In this document: positions 5,972 through 13,522 of the stretch, piece after piece
Layout: the number at the start of each line of letters is the position of its first letter
Numbering within the stretch: the stretch's first letter is position 1
NCBI GenBank assembly: GCA_013041835.1
Contig: JABDRH010000334.1
Location: 1 to 16,214, forward strand
Source: Desulfatitalea sp.
Lineage (GTDB): Bacteria > Desulfobacterota > Desulfobacteria > Desulfobacterales > Desulfosarcinaceae
DNA length: 16,214 bases
Reading direction: 5' to 3'
Notes under the pieces: model-generated
Seen by the model: only the letters and a program-made list of their open reading frames with translations
What the model was told of the DNA's origin: nothing
Database searches by the model: none
Translations under genes and position numbers: made by a program

Positions 5972-7412
5972 AGATAGTTTCTCCTTTCCCAGACGCTCCG
6001 TCGGGGTGTGATACGATCCGTCCCCAAAGGCTGTGCGGCATGGCTCTTTCTATCATGATGGGCAGGGTGCGGCCTGTCAATATCTGATTGGGATAGGCTG
6101 AATGGTGATCCGCTTTAAAGTGCACGATCTTATTGGTGGCGGTTCTTCCAGACCACTGGGTGCCGCCAGGGGTTTGGCTCCCAGGGTCATGCGCGTGCAT
6201 GCCCGGTTCGATGCCGGACGCATCGCCGAGGTGCTTGCTCGGGCCGTCGACCAGTACGTGTTCAACGCGGCCCTCCAGGGTCTTGTTCTTTTGGGTGGTA
6301 ATCACTTCCTGGCAGGCGAGCACCTTCTGCAGCCGTGATTTTTTGACTGTCTCTTCGATTTTTCCTTTAAACCGCGCCGCCGGCGCATTGGGGCGATCCG
6401 AGTAACTGAAGACGAAAAGGCCATCATAGGCTACCCGGTGGATCAGATCCAGTGTGGCTCCAAAGTCCGCCTCGGTTTCACCCGGAAACCCAACGATGAT
6501 ATCCGACGTCAAAGCGATATCCGGACGAACCTGTCTCAGCCGATCCACCTTTTCCAGGTACTGCGCGTTCGTGTATCCCCGATTCATGCGCTTTAATACG
6601 GCATCGGCGCCCGATTGCACCGGCAGATGAATATGCGGGCAAAGCTTCTCCAGCCGCGCGAAGGCCTTCATCAAATCCGTGGAAAGATCCTTGGGATGGG
6701 ACGTGGTGAATCGAATGCGCTGCAGGCCTTCGATTTCATTCACCCTGGCCAATAGTTGGTGGAAGGTGCCCACCCCTTCTTTTTGGCCGTAGCTGTTGAC
6801 GTTTTGTCCCAACAGCGTGACTTCGCGAATGCCTTGCGCGACCCGGTGCCGTATTTCATCGAGAATCTCATCGGGCGGTCGACTCGATTCACGACCGCGG
6901 ACGTGGGGAACGACACAATAGGTACAGTAATTATCGCAACCGCGCATGATGGTGACAAAGGCGCCGGCTTCCGAAACTCCGGCCGGTCCGAGAATGAAAT
7001 CGTCCGGCGAAACGGCCGGCGCCAACGCCACGTCCACGACACGGCAGCGTGTGGCCGCAATGCGTTGGATGATTTGCGGCAACCGGCCAATGGCGTGGGT
7101 ACCAAAAACCACATCCACATACGGCATGCGCGATAGTATTTTTCGGCCCTCTTGCTGCGCCACGCAGCCGCCGATGCCGATAATCAATTCAGGATTTTGT
7201 TTTTTCAGCGACGCCAGTCGGCCGAGAAAACTGAACGCCTTTTGTTCGGCTTTATCACGAATGGCACAGGTGTTCACAATGATCAGGTCCGCCTCGGACA
7301 ACGTGTCGGTGGGCGCATAACCGACCCGCGCCAACCGATGCAGGATTTGCCCGGTGTCGTAAACGTTCATTTGGCAGCCCATGGTATTGATGAAAACGCG
7401 ACGATTTTGCAT
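5961..7412 (-). CDS. miaB: tRNA-2-methylthio-N6-dimethylallyladenosine synthase MiaB
   Basis: A radical-SAM methylthiotransferase of 483 residues from the ATG at 7412. The N-terminal MTTase domain carries Cys13 (NTMGCQMNVYDT), Cys49 (VNTCAIRDKAEQKA) and Cys83 (GIGGCVAQQEG) for the auxiliary cluster. The radical-SAM domain has RGCDNYCTYCVVPHVRGRE (Cys159, 163, 166). A C-terminal TRAM domain follows. It methylthiolates i6A37 of tRNAs reading UNN codons. In-frame ATGs at 7454 and 7451 would add 13-14 residues and overlap the upstream DUF4911 gene; none of the starts has a good ribosome site, and 7412 matches the usual family N-terminus, four bases after the DUF4911 stop. An odd feature is that about 20 extra residues lie between GPSK and SGRT in the TRAM domain. 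Confidence 0.95.
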   Translation of the reverse strand: MQNRRVFINTMGCQMNVYDTGQILHRLARVGYAPTDTLSEADLIIVNTCAIRDKAEQKAFSFLGRLASLKKQNPELIIGIGGCVAQQEGRKILSRMPYVDVVFGTHAIGRLPQIIQRIAATRCRVVDVALAPAVSPDDFILGPAGVSEAGAFVTIMRGCDNYCTYCVVPHVRGRESSRPPDEILDEIRHRVAQGIREVTLLGQNVNSYGQKEGVGTFHQLLARVNEIEGLQRIRFTTSHPKDLSTDLMKAFARLEKLCPHIHLPVQSGADAVLKRMNRGYTNAQYLEKVDRLRQVRPDIALTSDIIVGFPGETEADFGATLDLIHRVAYDGLFVFSYSDRPNAPAARFKGKIEETVKKSRLQKVLACQEVITTQKNKTLEGRVEHVLVDGPSKHLGDASGIEPGMHAHDPGSQTPGGTQWSGRTATNKIVHFKADHHSAYPNQILTGRTLPIMIERAMPHSLWGRIVSHPDGASGKGETIYAA

Positions 7413-7416
7413 GCGA

Positions 7417-7707
7417 TCAATAAGTATCCGTATGTTGCTGTGGGTAGTCATCATGAGGTTCGATCATGAAATGTCGCCCCAAATCCGCCATGACGTTGCG
7501 GGCGATCTGTTCACAACCGGGCGCCACAGCCAAGACGATCCGGCCTGCGGCGGCATCCAGGGTGCTGACCACGGCGATGCCTTCATACGCCTCGAAGACA
7601 AAACGCACCATGCTGATTTGCCGTCGATCAATCCGATAATGCATGCGGGTGGTTCTCATTGACTTCAGGCTTTCTTTCACCGGGTGTTCAACATGCTGTT
7701 TTCGCAT
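7417..7707 (-). CDS. DUF4911 domain protein
   Basis: Up to 96 residues; the conserved core is RMHYRIDRRQISMVRFVFEAYEGIAVVSTLDAAAGRIVLAVAPGCE, a DUF4911-type sequence recognised from memory and of unknown function. The start is uncertain: ATG at 7707 or, giving an 80-aa protein closer to the core, ATG at 7659; neither has a clear ribosome site. A purine run (GGGGGAAGG on the minus strand, about 7740) lies too far upstream of either ATG to decide. The stop is four bases before the preferred miaB start, so it is the first gene of the miaB-bfn unit and may share a role in RNA metabolism by context. It is divergent from recJ across about 80 bases. Confidence 0.78.
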   Translation of the reverse strand: MRKQHVEHPVKESLKSMRTTRMHYRIDRRQISMVRFVFEAYEGIAVVSTLDAAAGRIVLAVAPGCEQIARNVMADLGRHFMIEPHDDYPQQHTDTY

Positions 7708-7789
7708 TCGGATGCAGTAGCGGCGAATGTGCCGGCCCTTCCCCCTTTTTAACCTTGTCTAGCACATAGTTATAGGATATGGCCCGGAC

Positions 7790-9502
7790 ATGCAAATGCA
7801 ATGGAAAATATTGTCGCCCGATCCGAACCAAGTTCAGGAAATTCAAAACTGCCTGCAATGCCACCCCATTACAGCCAAGGTATTGGCCAACCGGAAATTG
7901 GGTGCGACCGATCAGATCCACACCTATCTGAATCCAAAACTCGGCGCCCTTCCGGATCCGGCATCCCTGGCCGGCATGCAAACGGCCGTTGCGCGAATCG
8001 TTCGCGCCATACAAGGTAAAGAGAAGATATTGATCTTCGGCGACTATGATGCCGACGGTATCACCGCAACAGCGGTTTTGAACCATTTTTTAAGGGTGGC
8101 CGGTGCCCGAACGACTTGCCACTTGCCCCACCGCGTCGAGGAGGGATACGGACTGCGGCCCATGCACATCACCCATCTGGCCGTGCGGCAAGGCATCGGC
8201 TTGATCATCACCGTGGACAATGGGTCCGGCAGCCATGACGCCATTCACGCCGCTGCCAAGTTCGGCATTGACGTCATCGTGACCGACCATCACAACATTG
8301 TGCACCAGCTTCCCGGGGCCCATGCGGTTCTCAATCCCAAAAGGGCTGCCCAGCCCTCAGACCTGACAGATCTGGCCGGTGTGGGCGTGGCCTTCTACCT
8401 GACCATCGCCTTGCGCACCACCCTGCGCGAGATGGGCTGGTGGCGCCAGAATCCGGAACCTAATCTAAAGGCTTATTGTGATTTTGTGGCCATCGGCACC
8501 GTGGCCGACATGGTATCCCTCAAAGGCATCAACCGCGTGCTGGTGTTATCGGGACTGGATCAAATCAACCGCCACCCCAGACCCGGCATCACCGCGTTGT
8601 TGCGAGCCGCGGGCATGGACCGAAACGCCGTCACGGCCGAAGATATCGCCTACCGCCTGAGCCCACGCATCAATGCCGCCGGGCGCATGGCCCATGCCAA
8701 GGTCGCCCTGGACCTGCTCTGCGCGCAGTCCATAGCGGCCGCCGAACCATTGGCCCACGACTTGAACGTACTCAACCAGCGACGGCAGCAGTTGGAGGCC
8801 GAGCTCTTTCATCATATCGTAGCGTTCCTCGATGCCAGGGCCGATACCTCCAATCGAAAATCATTGCTGGTGGCCGGAGCGAATTGGCATGAAGGGGTTC
8901 TGGGCATCGTCGCCACCAAGCTGGTGGAACGTTACCGGAAACCGGTGCTCGTTCTATCCGGCAAAGACTGTATGGCCAAGGGGTCAGGACGCAGCGTGCC
9001 CCATATCGATCTTTACGACACGTTGAACCGCTGCGCCCACCTGCTGGAAACTTTCGGCGGCCATTCGTCGGCCGCCGGCTTGAGCCTCCGCCTGGAAAAC
9101 ATCGATCCGTTGCGGCACGCTTTTGAGGCTGCCGTCCAGCAAGCCCAGTGCGAAACCGAAGCGGCCTCCGAACTGCTGATCGACAGTGAATTGAATTTGG
9201 ACCAGATCGATGCCCGACTGATAGACGATCTGGAACGGCTATCGCCTTTCGGCACAGACAATCCGGCGCCGATCTTCATGGCGCGCAATGTACGCGTGAC
9301 ATCGGCAGCCATGGTGGGCCATCGCCACCGCAAAATGACTTTGTGCCAGCCCCATCAGCAGGCGCGGCCTATCGACGCGATGCTGTTCAACCTTTCACCA
9401 GACACACCCCGTCCCGATGCTTTCGATCGAATCGCCTTTCGCCTGAAATGGCATCACTACCGAAGCAGCAAACAGATCCAGATGGTCGTCGAGGCGTTTT
9501 AA
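7790..9502 (+). CDS. recJ: Single-stranded-DNA-specific exonuclease RecJ
   Basis: 570 residues, close to E. coli RecJ (577). The DHH phosphoesterase motifs are visible: LIFGDYDADGITATA (Asp85, Asp87, Asp89), VDNGSG (142-147), VTDHH (165-168), and DFVAIGTVADMV further on, which provide Mn/Mg ligands. The later SPRINAAGRMAHA and FGGHSSAAGLSL segments belong to the DHHA1 nucleic-acid-binding domain, followed by a C-terminal OB-like domain. It degrades 5'-ended ssDNA in recombination and mismatch or base-excision repair. VDNGSGSHDA replaces the common DNGISA version of motif III, a modest variation. The ATG at 7790 has only a weak AGGA upstream; an in-frame ATG at 7796 is possible. It is divergent from the DUF4911-miaB-bfn string. 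Confidence 0.96.
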   Translation: MQMQWKILSPDPNQVQEIQNCLQCHPITAKVLANRKLGATDQIHTYLNPKLGALPDPASLAGMQTAVARIVRAIQGKEKILIFGDYDADGITATAVLNHFLRVAGARTTCHLPHRVEEGYGLRPMHITHLAVRQGIGLIITVDNGSGSHDAIHAAAKFGIDVIVTDHHNIVHQLPGAHAVLNPKRAAQPSDLTDLAGVGVAFYLTIALRTTLREMGWWRQNPEPNLKAYCDFVAIGTVADMVSLKGINRVLVLSGLDQINRHPRPGITALLRAAGMDRNAVTAEDIAYRLSPRINAAGRMAHAKVALDLLCAQSIAAAEPLAHDLNVLNQRRQQLEAELFHHIVAFLDARADTSNRKSLLVAGANWHEGVLGIVATKLVERYRKPVLVLSGKDCMAKGSGRSVPHIDLYDTLNRCAHLLETFGGHSSAAGLSLRLENIDPLRHAFEAAVQQAQCETEAASELLIDSELNLDQIDARLIDDLERLSPFGTDNPAPIFMARNVRVTSAAMVGHRHRKMTLCQPHQQARPIDAMLFNLSPDTPRPDAFDRIAFRLKWHHYRSSKQIQMVVEAF

Positions 9503-9539
9503 GAAAGTTTTAAGGTCTCAGGAAAATTAAGATTTTAGC

Positions 9540-9568
9540 TTGAAAACCATTTCGCTTCCCATTATGAT
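9540..9568 (+). promoter_or_regulatory. Sigma-70 promoter of the unknown protein - RNase Z unit
   Basis: TTGAAA (9540-9545), a 17-base spacer and TATGAT (9563-9568), both close to consensus. The predicted start is near 9575, at the foot of the GNRA hairpin, so this pair is likely transcribed independently of recJ. Confidence 0.6.
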
Positions 9569-9576
9569 GCGTTTTT

Positions 9577-9596
9577 GCTTAGCCGAAAGGCTGGGC
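9577..9596 (+). other. 8-bp GNRA-loop hairpin at the predicted transcript 5' end
   Basis: Arm GCTTAGCC (9577-9584), loop GAAA (9585-9588), arm GGCTGGGC (9589-9596): eight continuous pairs in RNA including two G-U. It starts about two bases after the predicted transcription start. A second, 5-bp stem ACAAG (9605-9609) with CTTGT (9617-9621) follows and holds the upstream ATG (9613) in its loop. Possible roles are 5' end protection or a leader regulator. Confidence 0.45.
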
Positions 9597-9657
9597 ACGA
9601 AATTACAAGGCGATGTCTTGTTTGATCAATAGATGCAAGGATAAGGGCGGTATTCCA

Positions 9658-10077
9658 ATGGGGAAAGTTTTTCGGCCGAGCAATCGAGAATCAAGTATCC
9701 TTTCAAAAATAGAGAATTCCAAAGAACATGCCCGCCGTCGTTCCATCACGGCCGCAAGGGACCAGATCGATCAGCTCGGCAATACCATTGCCATGAAGCT
9801 GGTGGAAAATGAATTGGTGGAAACCACCAACAAGAACACCTTGGAAGAGCAGATCGTTAAATGCATCGATAACCTCTGCCGGGCCGATGATTTCGACATC
9901 GACTACATGGTGGCCCCGTATCGACAGCTCGTGAAGCAGCCACACATCGTCAGTCTATACGTCACCGCCTACTTGCTGGAAAAGCTGATCAACCACAAGT
10001 CCGTCGTGGACATCTTCGGATCGGATGCCGATATATACGGATGCATCCATCAACAGGTCACCAAAATCATATCGTGA
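9658..10077 (+). CDS. Protein of unknown function (139 aa) coupled to an RNase Z-like gene
   Basis: I do not recognise this family. From the ATG at 9658 (MGKVFRPSN) it is 139 residues; an ATG at 9613 would add 15 residues but lies in a predicted RNA stem-loop and gives an unlikely Cys-rich start. The sequence is largely helical and soluble: a basic segment (KEHARRRSITAARDQIDQL), then an acidic/amphipathic region with NTLEEQIVKCIDNLCRADDFDIDYMVAPYRQLV, and a C-terminal IFGSDADIYGCIHQQVTKIIS. There are no membrane segments, Cys pairs spaced as metal sites, or catalytic motifs. Its TGA is immediately followed by the GTG start of the RNase Z-like gene, so the two are translationally linked. Its ribosome site is weak. 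Confidence 0.75.
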   Translation: MGKVFRPSNRESSILSKIENSKEHARRRSITAARDQIDQLGNTIAMKLVENELVETTNKNTLEEQIVKCIDNLCRADDFDIDYMVAPYRQLVKQPHIVSLYVTAYLLEKLINHKSVVDIFGSDADIYGCIHQQVTKIIS

Positions 10078-11088
10078 GTGGTGAGACCATCTTTCATCGC
10101 CAGACTGGTCAACAGCCCTTATGGCGATCCCGGCGCCCTGGTTTCCTTTGCCTTTCGCAAACACGCCATACTGTTTGATCTGGGCGACCTGAGCACCCTG
10201 GCGCCCGCCGAACTGCTCAAAATCGGTCAAGCCTTCGTCACCCACACGCACGTGGACCATTTCATCGGCTTCGACCACCTGCTGCGCGTCTTGCTCGGCA
10301 GGGACAAACGCCTGGAGCTTTACGGACCACCGGGTTTTCTCTCCAACCTCAAGGGTAAACTGGCCGCCTACACCTGGAATCTGGTGCAAAACTATACCGC
10401 CGCTCTAGTTATCGAAGCATCAGAAATCGACGACTGCCGGCAAACGCGTCAAATCTTCGACTGCCGCACCGGATTTGCGCCCTCCGTGCCCCAAAAAGAC
10501 GATATCGAAGACCACATCATCCACCGGGAACCGACTTACGACGTTCGCGCCGTTGCCCTGGACCATCGAACGCCGTGCCTGGCGTTCAGCCTGCAGGAAC
10601 GGTTTCACGTCAACATCTTGAAAACAGGTTTGGATCAGATGGGCTTGCCGGTCGGCCCATGGCTGGCGCGGTTCAAGGAGTTGCTCTACCGGCAAGCCGA
10701 TCCGGCCACGGAAGTGCTCGTACCGGGTGTACGGCCGGGAGAAAAAAAACGGCATTTCACGTTAGACGCCCTGCGCCACCGCATTGCCCGGACCACCCGG
10801 GGTCAGAAAATCGCCTACGTGGCCGATGCCGTTTACAGCGCCGACAACGCGGAGCGAATCATTACGTTGGCCCGCCAGGCCGATCACCTGTTCATCGAGG
10901 CCGCCTTTTTACATAACGAGCAGGATGTGGCCCGGGCCAAGTATCACCTCACGGCCCACCAGGCGGGACAACTGGCCCGCCGGGCCGACGTCGCGCAAAT
11001 GACCCTCTTTCATTTCTCTCCACGCCATGCCGGCCAGGCGCACCTGCTGGAAGCAGAGGCCCGCCGGGCATTTCAATATCCCCTATGA
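10078..11088 (+). CDS. RNase Z-family metallo-beta-lactamase-fold hydrolase
   Basis: A 336-aa protein with the MBL signature THTHVDHFIGFDH (His56, His58, Asp60, His61) and later elements seen in tRNase Z: DHRTPCLAFSL (core His), YVADAVYSADN (metal-bridging Asp), and a C-terminal HLTAHQAGQLARRADVAQMTLFHFSPRH, which matches the family's HLT-AxQAG...L-HFSPR ending. The expected activity is 3' endonucleolytic tRNA maturation, but some relatives act on other phosphodiesters, so no gene symbol is given. It is about 30 residues longer than typical bacterial RNase Z because of an extra charged segment around 125-150. The start is GTG at 10078 (a second GTG at 10081), directly after the upstream gene's stop. 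Confidence 0.88.
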   Translation: MVRPSFIARLVNSPYGDPGALVSFAFRKHAILFDLGDLSTLAPAELLKIGQAFVTHTHVDHFIGFDHLLRVLLGRDKRLELYGPPGFLSNLKGKLAAYTWNLVQNYTAALVIEASEIDDCRQTRQIFDCRTGFAPSVPQKDDIEDHIIHREPTYDVRAVALDHRTPCLAFSLQERFHVNILKTGLDQMGLPVGPWLARFKELLYRQADPATEVLVPGVRPGEKKRHFTLDALRHRIARTTRGQKIAYVADAVYSADNAERIITLARQADHLFIEAAFLHNEQDVARAKYHLTAHQAGQLARRADVAQMTLFHFSPRHAGQAHLLEAEARRAFQYPL

Positions 11089-11121
11089 TGTAAAAAAAAA
11101 TGGAAAGATATAAAGCATACC

Positions 11122-11136
11122 CTCTCAATTTGAGAG
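11122..11136. promoter_or_regulatory. 15-bp palindrome in AT-rich gap
   Basis: CTCTCAA-T-TTGAGAG, perfect 7-bp arms around one base. A one-base loop cannot fold fully as RNA; a 5-bp stem with AATTT loop could. The T-run (11151-11156) is 15 bases away, so it is a poor terminator and is better read as a possible protein-binding site, about 110 bases upstream of the sigma-54-like promoter. Confidence 0.35.
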
Positions 11137-11229
11137 TAAATACTTCAGCTTTTTTATCATATTGATAGTTCACCCCCCATGTTGCATAAAAAAAGACCAA
11201 AAGTAAGCTGTAAAACAGACTAATGTCGC

Positions 11230-11245
11230 TGGCATGAAAGCTGCT
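11230..11245 (+). promoter_or_regulatory. Sigma-54-type promoter of the 92-aa gene
   Basis: TGGCATGAAAGCTGCT keeps the diagnostic GG-N10-GC spacing and matches the TGGCACG-N4-TTGCW consensus with two mismatches. The predicted start is near 11257, 28 bases before the ATG, which has GAGGAG upstream. No enhancer-binding regulator gene lies in the window. Confidence 0.55.
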
Positions 11246-11284
11246 TTATTTCAATAATCTTGAAAACAAAAACAGAGGAGCGAA

Positions 11285-11563
11285 ATGTCAGTATTTCATC
11301 TTGAAAAACGATTTGGGACTGTGGCTGTCGAAAAGAAATACATCACGCCTTCCCAATTGCTCGAGGCAATGGCGATCCAGATAAACGAGGATCTTTTGGG
11401 AACGGAACATCGCCTTCTGGGTCAAATCCTGCTTGAAAGGGGCCATATCACTCCGATTCAGATCAGGGAAGTGCTAACGCATATGGGTTTGCCAACAATG
11501 GGCATGTGGGAACGCCCTTCACTTTTTCAATTTGATCGGCACACCAGCGCCACAGGCGGTTGA
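11285..11563 (+). CDS. Small protein resembling the GspE/PilB N-terminal (T2SSE_N/MshEN) domain
   Basis: 92 residues, no signal peptide or membrane segment. Two tandem motifs, FGTVAVEKKYITPSQLLEAM and LLGQILLERGHITPIQIREVL, each have the (L/F)G-x-hydrophobic-VEK/LER-x-(I)TPxQL pattern that opens the N-terminal domains of type II secretion and type IV pilus ATPases. In those ATPases this domain mediates partner binding or, in MshE, c-di-GMP binding; which applies here cannot be told. The ATPase domain is absent, so it is a stand-alone domain protein. The C-terminal 20 residues look unstructured. The start has AGAGGAG six to eight bases before the ATG. Expression appears to be sigma-54 dependent. 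It ends 34 bases from convergent mqnC. Confidence 0.75.
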   Translation: MSVFHLEKRFGTVAVEKKYITPSQLLEAMAIQINEDLLGTEHRLLGQILLERGHITPIQIREVLTHMGLPTMGMWERPSLFQFDRHTSATGG

Positions 11564-11597
11564 AGTTGATAATAGGTCATAAAAGTGAAATGCGATC

Positions 11598-12707
11598 TTA
11601 TTCCGGCTTGCCAAGCACGCCCATGGCTGCCGGGGCTTCGTAGGTCTGAAGCACACGGTAATTCGCATCTCGCTGCACGGGTGTGAAACCCGTCCGGCGG
11701 ATGATGGTTTTGACATCTTCCACAGTGGTGCTTCGGGCGTGGCCGGCCAGACGGTGGACATGTTCTTCGATGAGGATGCCGCCGAAATCGTTTGCGCCCG
11801 CCAGCAAACCCAACTGGCCGGCGGCAATGTTCTCACTGAACCAGGAAGACTGGATATGTTCGAAGTTGTCCAGCACGAGCCGGGCTAGGGCGATGATGCG
11901 TACGTATTTGGCCGGATGAACCGGTCCATTGATTTCACGGCCCAGGGGGGTTTCGCCAGGCTTGAAGGACCAGGGGATAAAGCTGGTAAAGCCGCCCGTG
12001 CGGTCCTGCAGGTCGCGCAACAACAACAGGTGATCCACGATCTCGGCGTCGGTCTCCACATGGCCGAACATCATCGTGGCGGTGGTACGGAAACCGATCC
12101 GGTGGGCTGCTTCGCACACGGCCAACCACTGATGGGTATCGGCTTTGCCGGGGGCGATGCGTTGTCGCACGCGTTCGCTGAGAATTTCCGCCCCGCCGCC
12201 CGGAATGGTGCGAACGCCTTCGTCATAAACCGCTTGGAGAATGGCCCCTGGATCGGTCTGCTCTTGTCGCGCCACGAACTGATACTCGGCCGGGCTGAAG
12301 GGGTGAATATGAATTCCGGGCGCTGCGGCGCGAATGGCGCGGATATAAGCCAACCAGTGCTTGAGACGAATGGCCGGGTTGTGCCCGCCCTGGAGCAAAA
12401 CGGTGGTGGCGCCCTGGTCGGCGGCGCGTCGCACCCGCTCGGCCACCTGCGCCGGGGTCAGGGTGTAGGCATCCGACGCGTCAGCGCTGCGGCAAAAGGC
12501 GCAGAACCGGCAGCGGGTTTCGCATACGTTGGTGTAATTGGGATTGGTGTCGCACACAAATGTGACCGTTGGCCGGGGATGCCGCTGAGTGCGCACCGTG
12601 TGGGCCGCGGCCATCAGCTCACCCAGGGGCGCCTGAACGAACAGGTCCAAAGCGCCCTGGCGGTCGAGGCGCTCTAAAACAGGTGTAGGGCTGTTGGTGC
12701 TTGCCAT
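11598..12707 (-). CDS. mqnC: Cyclic dehypoxanthine futalosine synthase MqnC
   Basis: 369 residues from the ATG at 12707. The radical-SAM cluster motif is CETRCRFCAF (Cys62, Cys66, Cys69), followed by LLQGGHNP, HPFSPAEY, RTIPGGGAEILS and FRTTATMMFGHVET, all typical of the MqnC/MqnE/CofGH group. It converts dehypoxanthine futalosine to its cyclic form in menaquinone synthesis. MqnC identity over MqnE rests on the GGHNP segment and the pairing with the adjacent mqnE. An in-frame ATG at 12719 overlaps the mqnA stop (ATGA), and an upstream start at 12764 lies inside mqnA, but the GAGGA five bases before 12707 favours that start. Third gene of the mqnE-mqnA-mqnC operon. Confidence 0.93.
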   Translation of the reverse strand: MASTNSPTPVLERLDRQGALDLFVQAPLGELMAAAHTVRTQRHPRPTVTFVCDTNPNYTNVCETRCRFCAFCRSADASDAYTLTPAQVAERVRRAADQGATTVLLQGGHNPAIRLKHWLAYIRAIRAAAPGIHIHPFSPAEYQFVARQEQTDPGAILQAVYDEGVRTIPGGGAEILSERVRQRIAPGKADTHQWLAVCEAAHRIGFRTTATMMFGHVETDAEIVDHLLLLRDLQDRTGGFTSFIPWSFKPGETPLGREINGPVHPAKYVRIIALARLVLDNFEHIQSSWFSENIAAGQLGLLAGANDFGGILIEEHVHRLAGHARSTTVEDVKTIIRRTGFTPVQRDANYRVLQTYEAPAAMGVLGKPE

Positions 12708-12712
12708 TTTTA

Positions 12713-12717
12713 TCCTC
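12713..12717 (-). promoter_or_regulatory. Ribosome site deciding the mqnC start
   Basis: GAGGA on the minus strand, five bases before the ATG at 12707. The alternative ATG at 12719 has only a weak AAGGG directly against it. Confidence 0.65.
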
Positions 12718-13522
12718 ATCCCTTGAACCAGCAAGTGCGCGCCGGACGCGAATGCTCCTGCCACTCTGATAGGAATCGGTCCTGGCCGGCCTGATCCTGG
12801 TTATCAAGGCAGCGTCGAATACCCTTTAAATAGCGCAAGACATAGTCGTCCGGCAGACGCAGACGGCCGGCGACGCGCGCCACAGATTGGGTAATCAATA
12901 GGGCTTCACGTTCGGCGAAACGCGCCAGCCATGCTTCGACGCTCTGGATCACCGCACGAGGCGCATCCAGGCGCACCACCCAGCGGGCGAAGACAAAGGG
13001 CAGTTGCCAGTGTTGCTGCCACAGGGCGGCCAAATCGGTCATGTGAATGTAATGCTTTACCTTTTCGCCGCGCTCGAAAATATGGTGCCAGCCCAGGGCG
13101 GCGTCGCCGATGACCAACTCCCCGTCAGCCAAGGCGCCGGGGACCGCCAGTTCGGGCAACCGGTCGAATCCGAGCCGGTAGCCCATAAGCAGGTAGAGCA
13201 GTCGCACGCTCGAGGCCGATGCAGCCGTAAGATAGACGGTGTGGGAGGCCGCCATCCGTTCAAAAGGGCAACGGGAAAAAAAAAGCACACTCATCACTTC
13301 GCCACGGGCGCCGATGCCGAAATTGCCCACCGGCACGACATCCTGCGCCAGCCTCGCAAGGCCGCCCACCGGAACGGCGGCCGCCCACACGGTTTTGGCT
13401 TTCAGCGCATCGATGCTGTTGCGAGGCGTCATATGGACGAAATGACAGCCTTCTGGCGGCCCGAGGGTTTCATAGGGGGCCATGTTGGCATAGGGAATCA
13501 TGGCGATGGGATAACGGCTCAT
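12716..13522 (-). CDS. mqnA: Chorismate dehydratase MqnA
   Basis: 268 residues of the MqnA/MqnD periplasmic-binding-protein-like fold, without a signal peptide, hence cytoplasmic. Recognisable stretches are the N-terminal AMIPYANMAPYE, the MTPRNSIDALKAKTVWAAAVPVGGLARL segment, NFGIGARGEVMSVLFFS, SASSVRLLYLL, VIGDAAL and the DLAALWQQHWQLPFVFARWVV region. It dehydrates chorismate to 3-[(1-carboxyvinyl)oxy]benzoate, the first committed step of the futalosine pathway. MqnA is chosen over MqnD from the LPFVFARWV segment and the neighbours. The ATG overlaps the mqnE stop by four bases (ATGA), and its own stop is eight bases before the chosen mqnC start, so the three genes are tightly coupled. Confidence 0.92.
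   Translation of the reverse strand: MSRYPIAMIPYANMAPYETLGPPEGCHFVHMTPRNSIDALKAKTVWAAAVPVGGLARLAQDVVPVGNFGIGARGEVMSVLFFSRCPFERMAASHTVYLTAASASSVRLLYLLMGYRLGFDRLPELAVPGALADGELVIGDAALGWHHIFERGEKVKHYIHMTDLAALWQQHWQLPFVFARWVVRLDAPRAVIQSVEAWLARFAEREALLITQSVARVAGRLRLPDDYVLRYLKGIRRCLDNQDQAGQDRFLSEWQEHSRPARTCWFKG

Noticed and set aside
9577..9660. c-di-GMP-I (GEMM) riboswitch in the leader of the 139-aa gene
   Set aside because: There is a GNRA-capped stem followed by a loosely similar GGGCACGAAA, but the conserved GGCAAAC and GCAAAGCC segments and the distal stem are absent.
11916..12677. 253-codon plus-strand ORF opposite mqnC
   Set aside because: Antisense shadow of mqnC; Gly/Ala-rich composition and no ribosome site or motifs.
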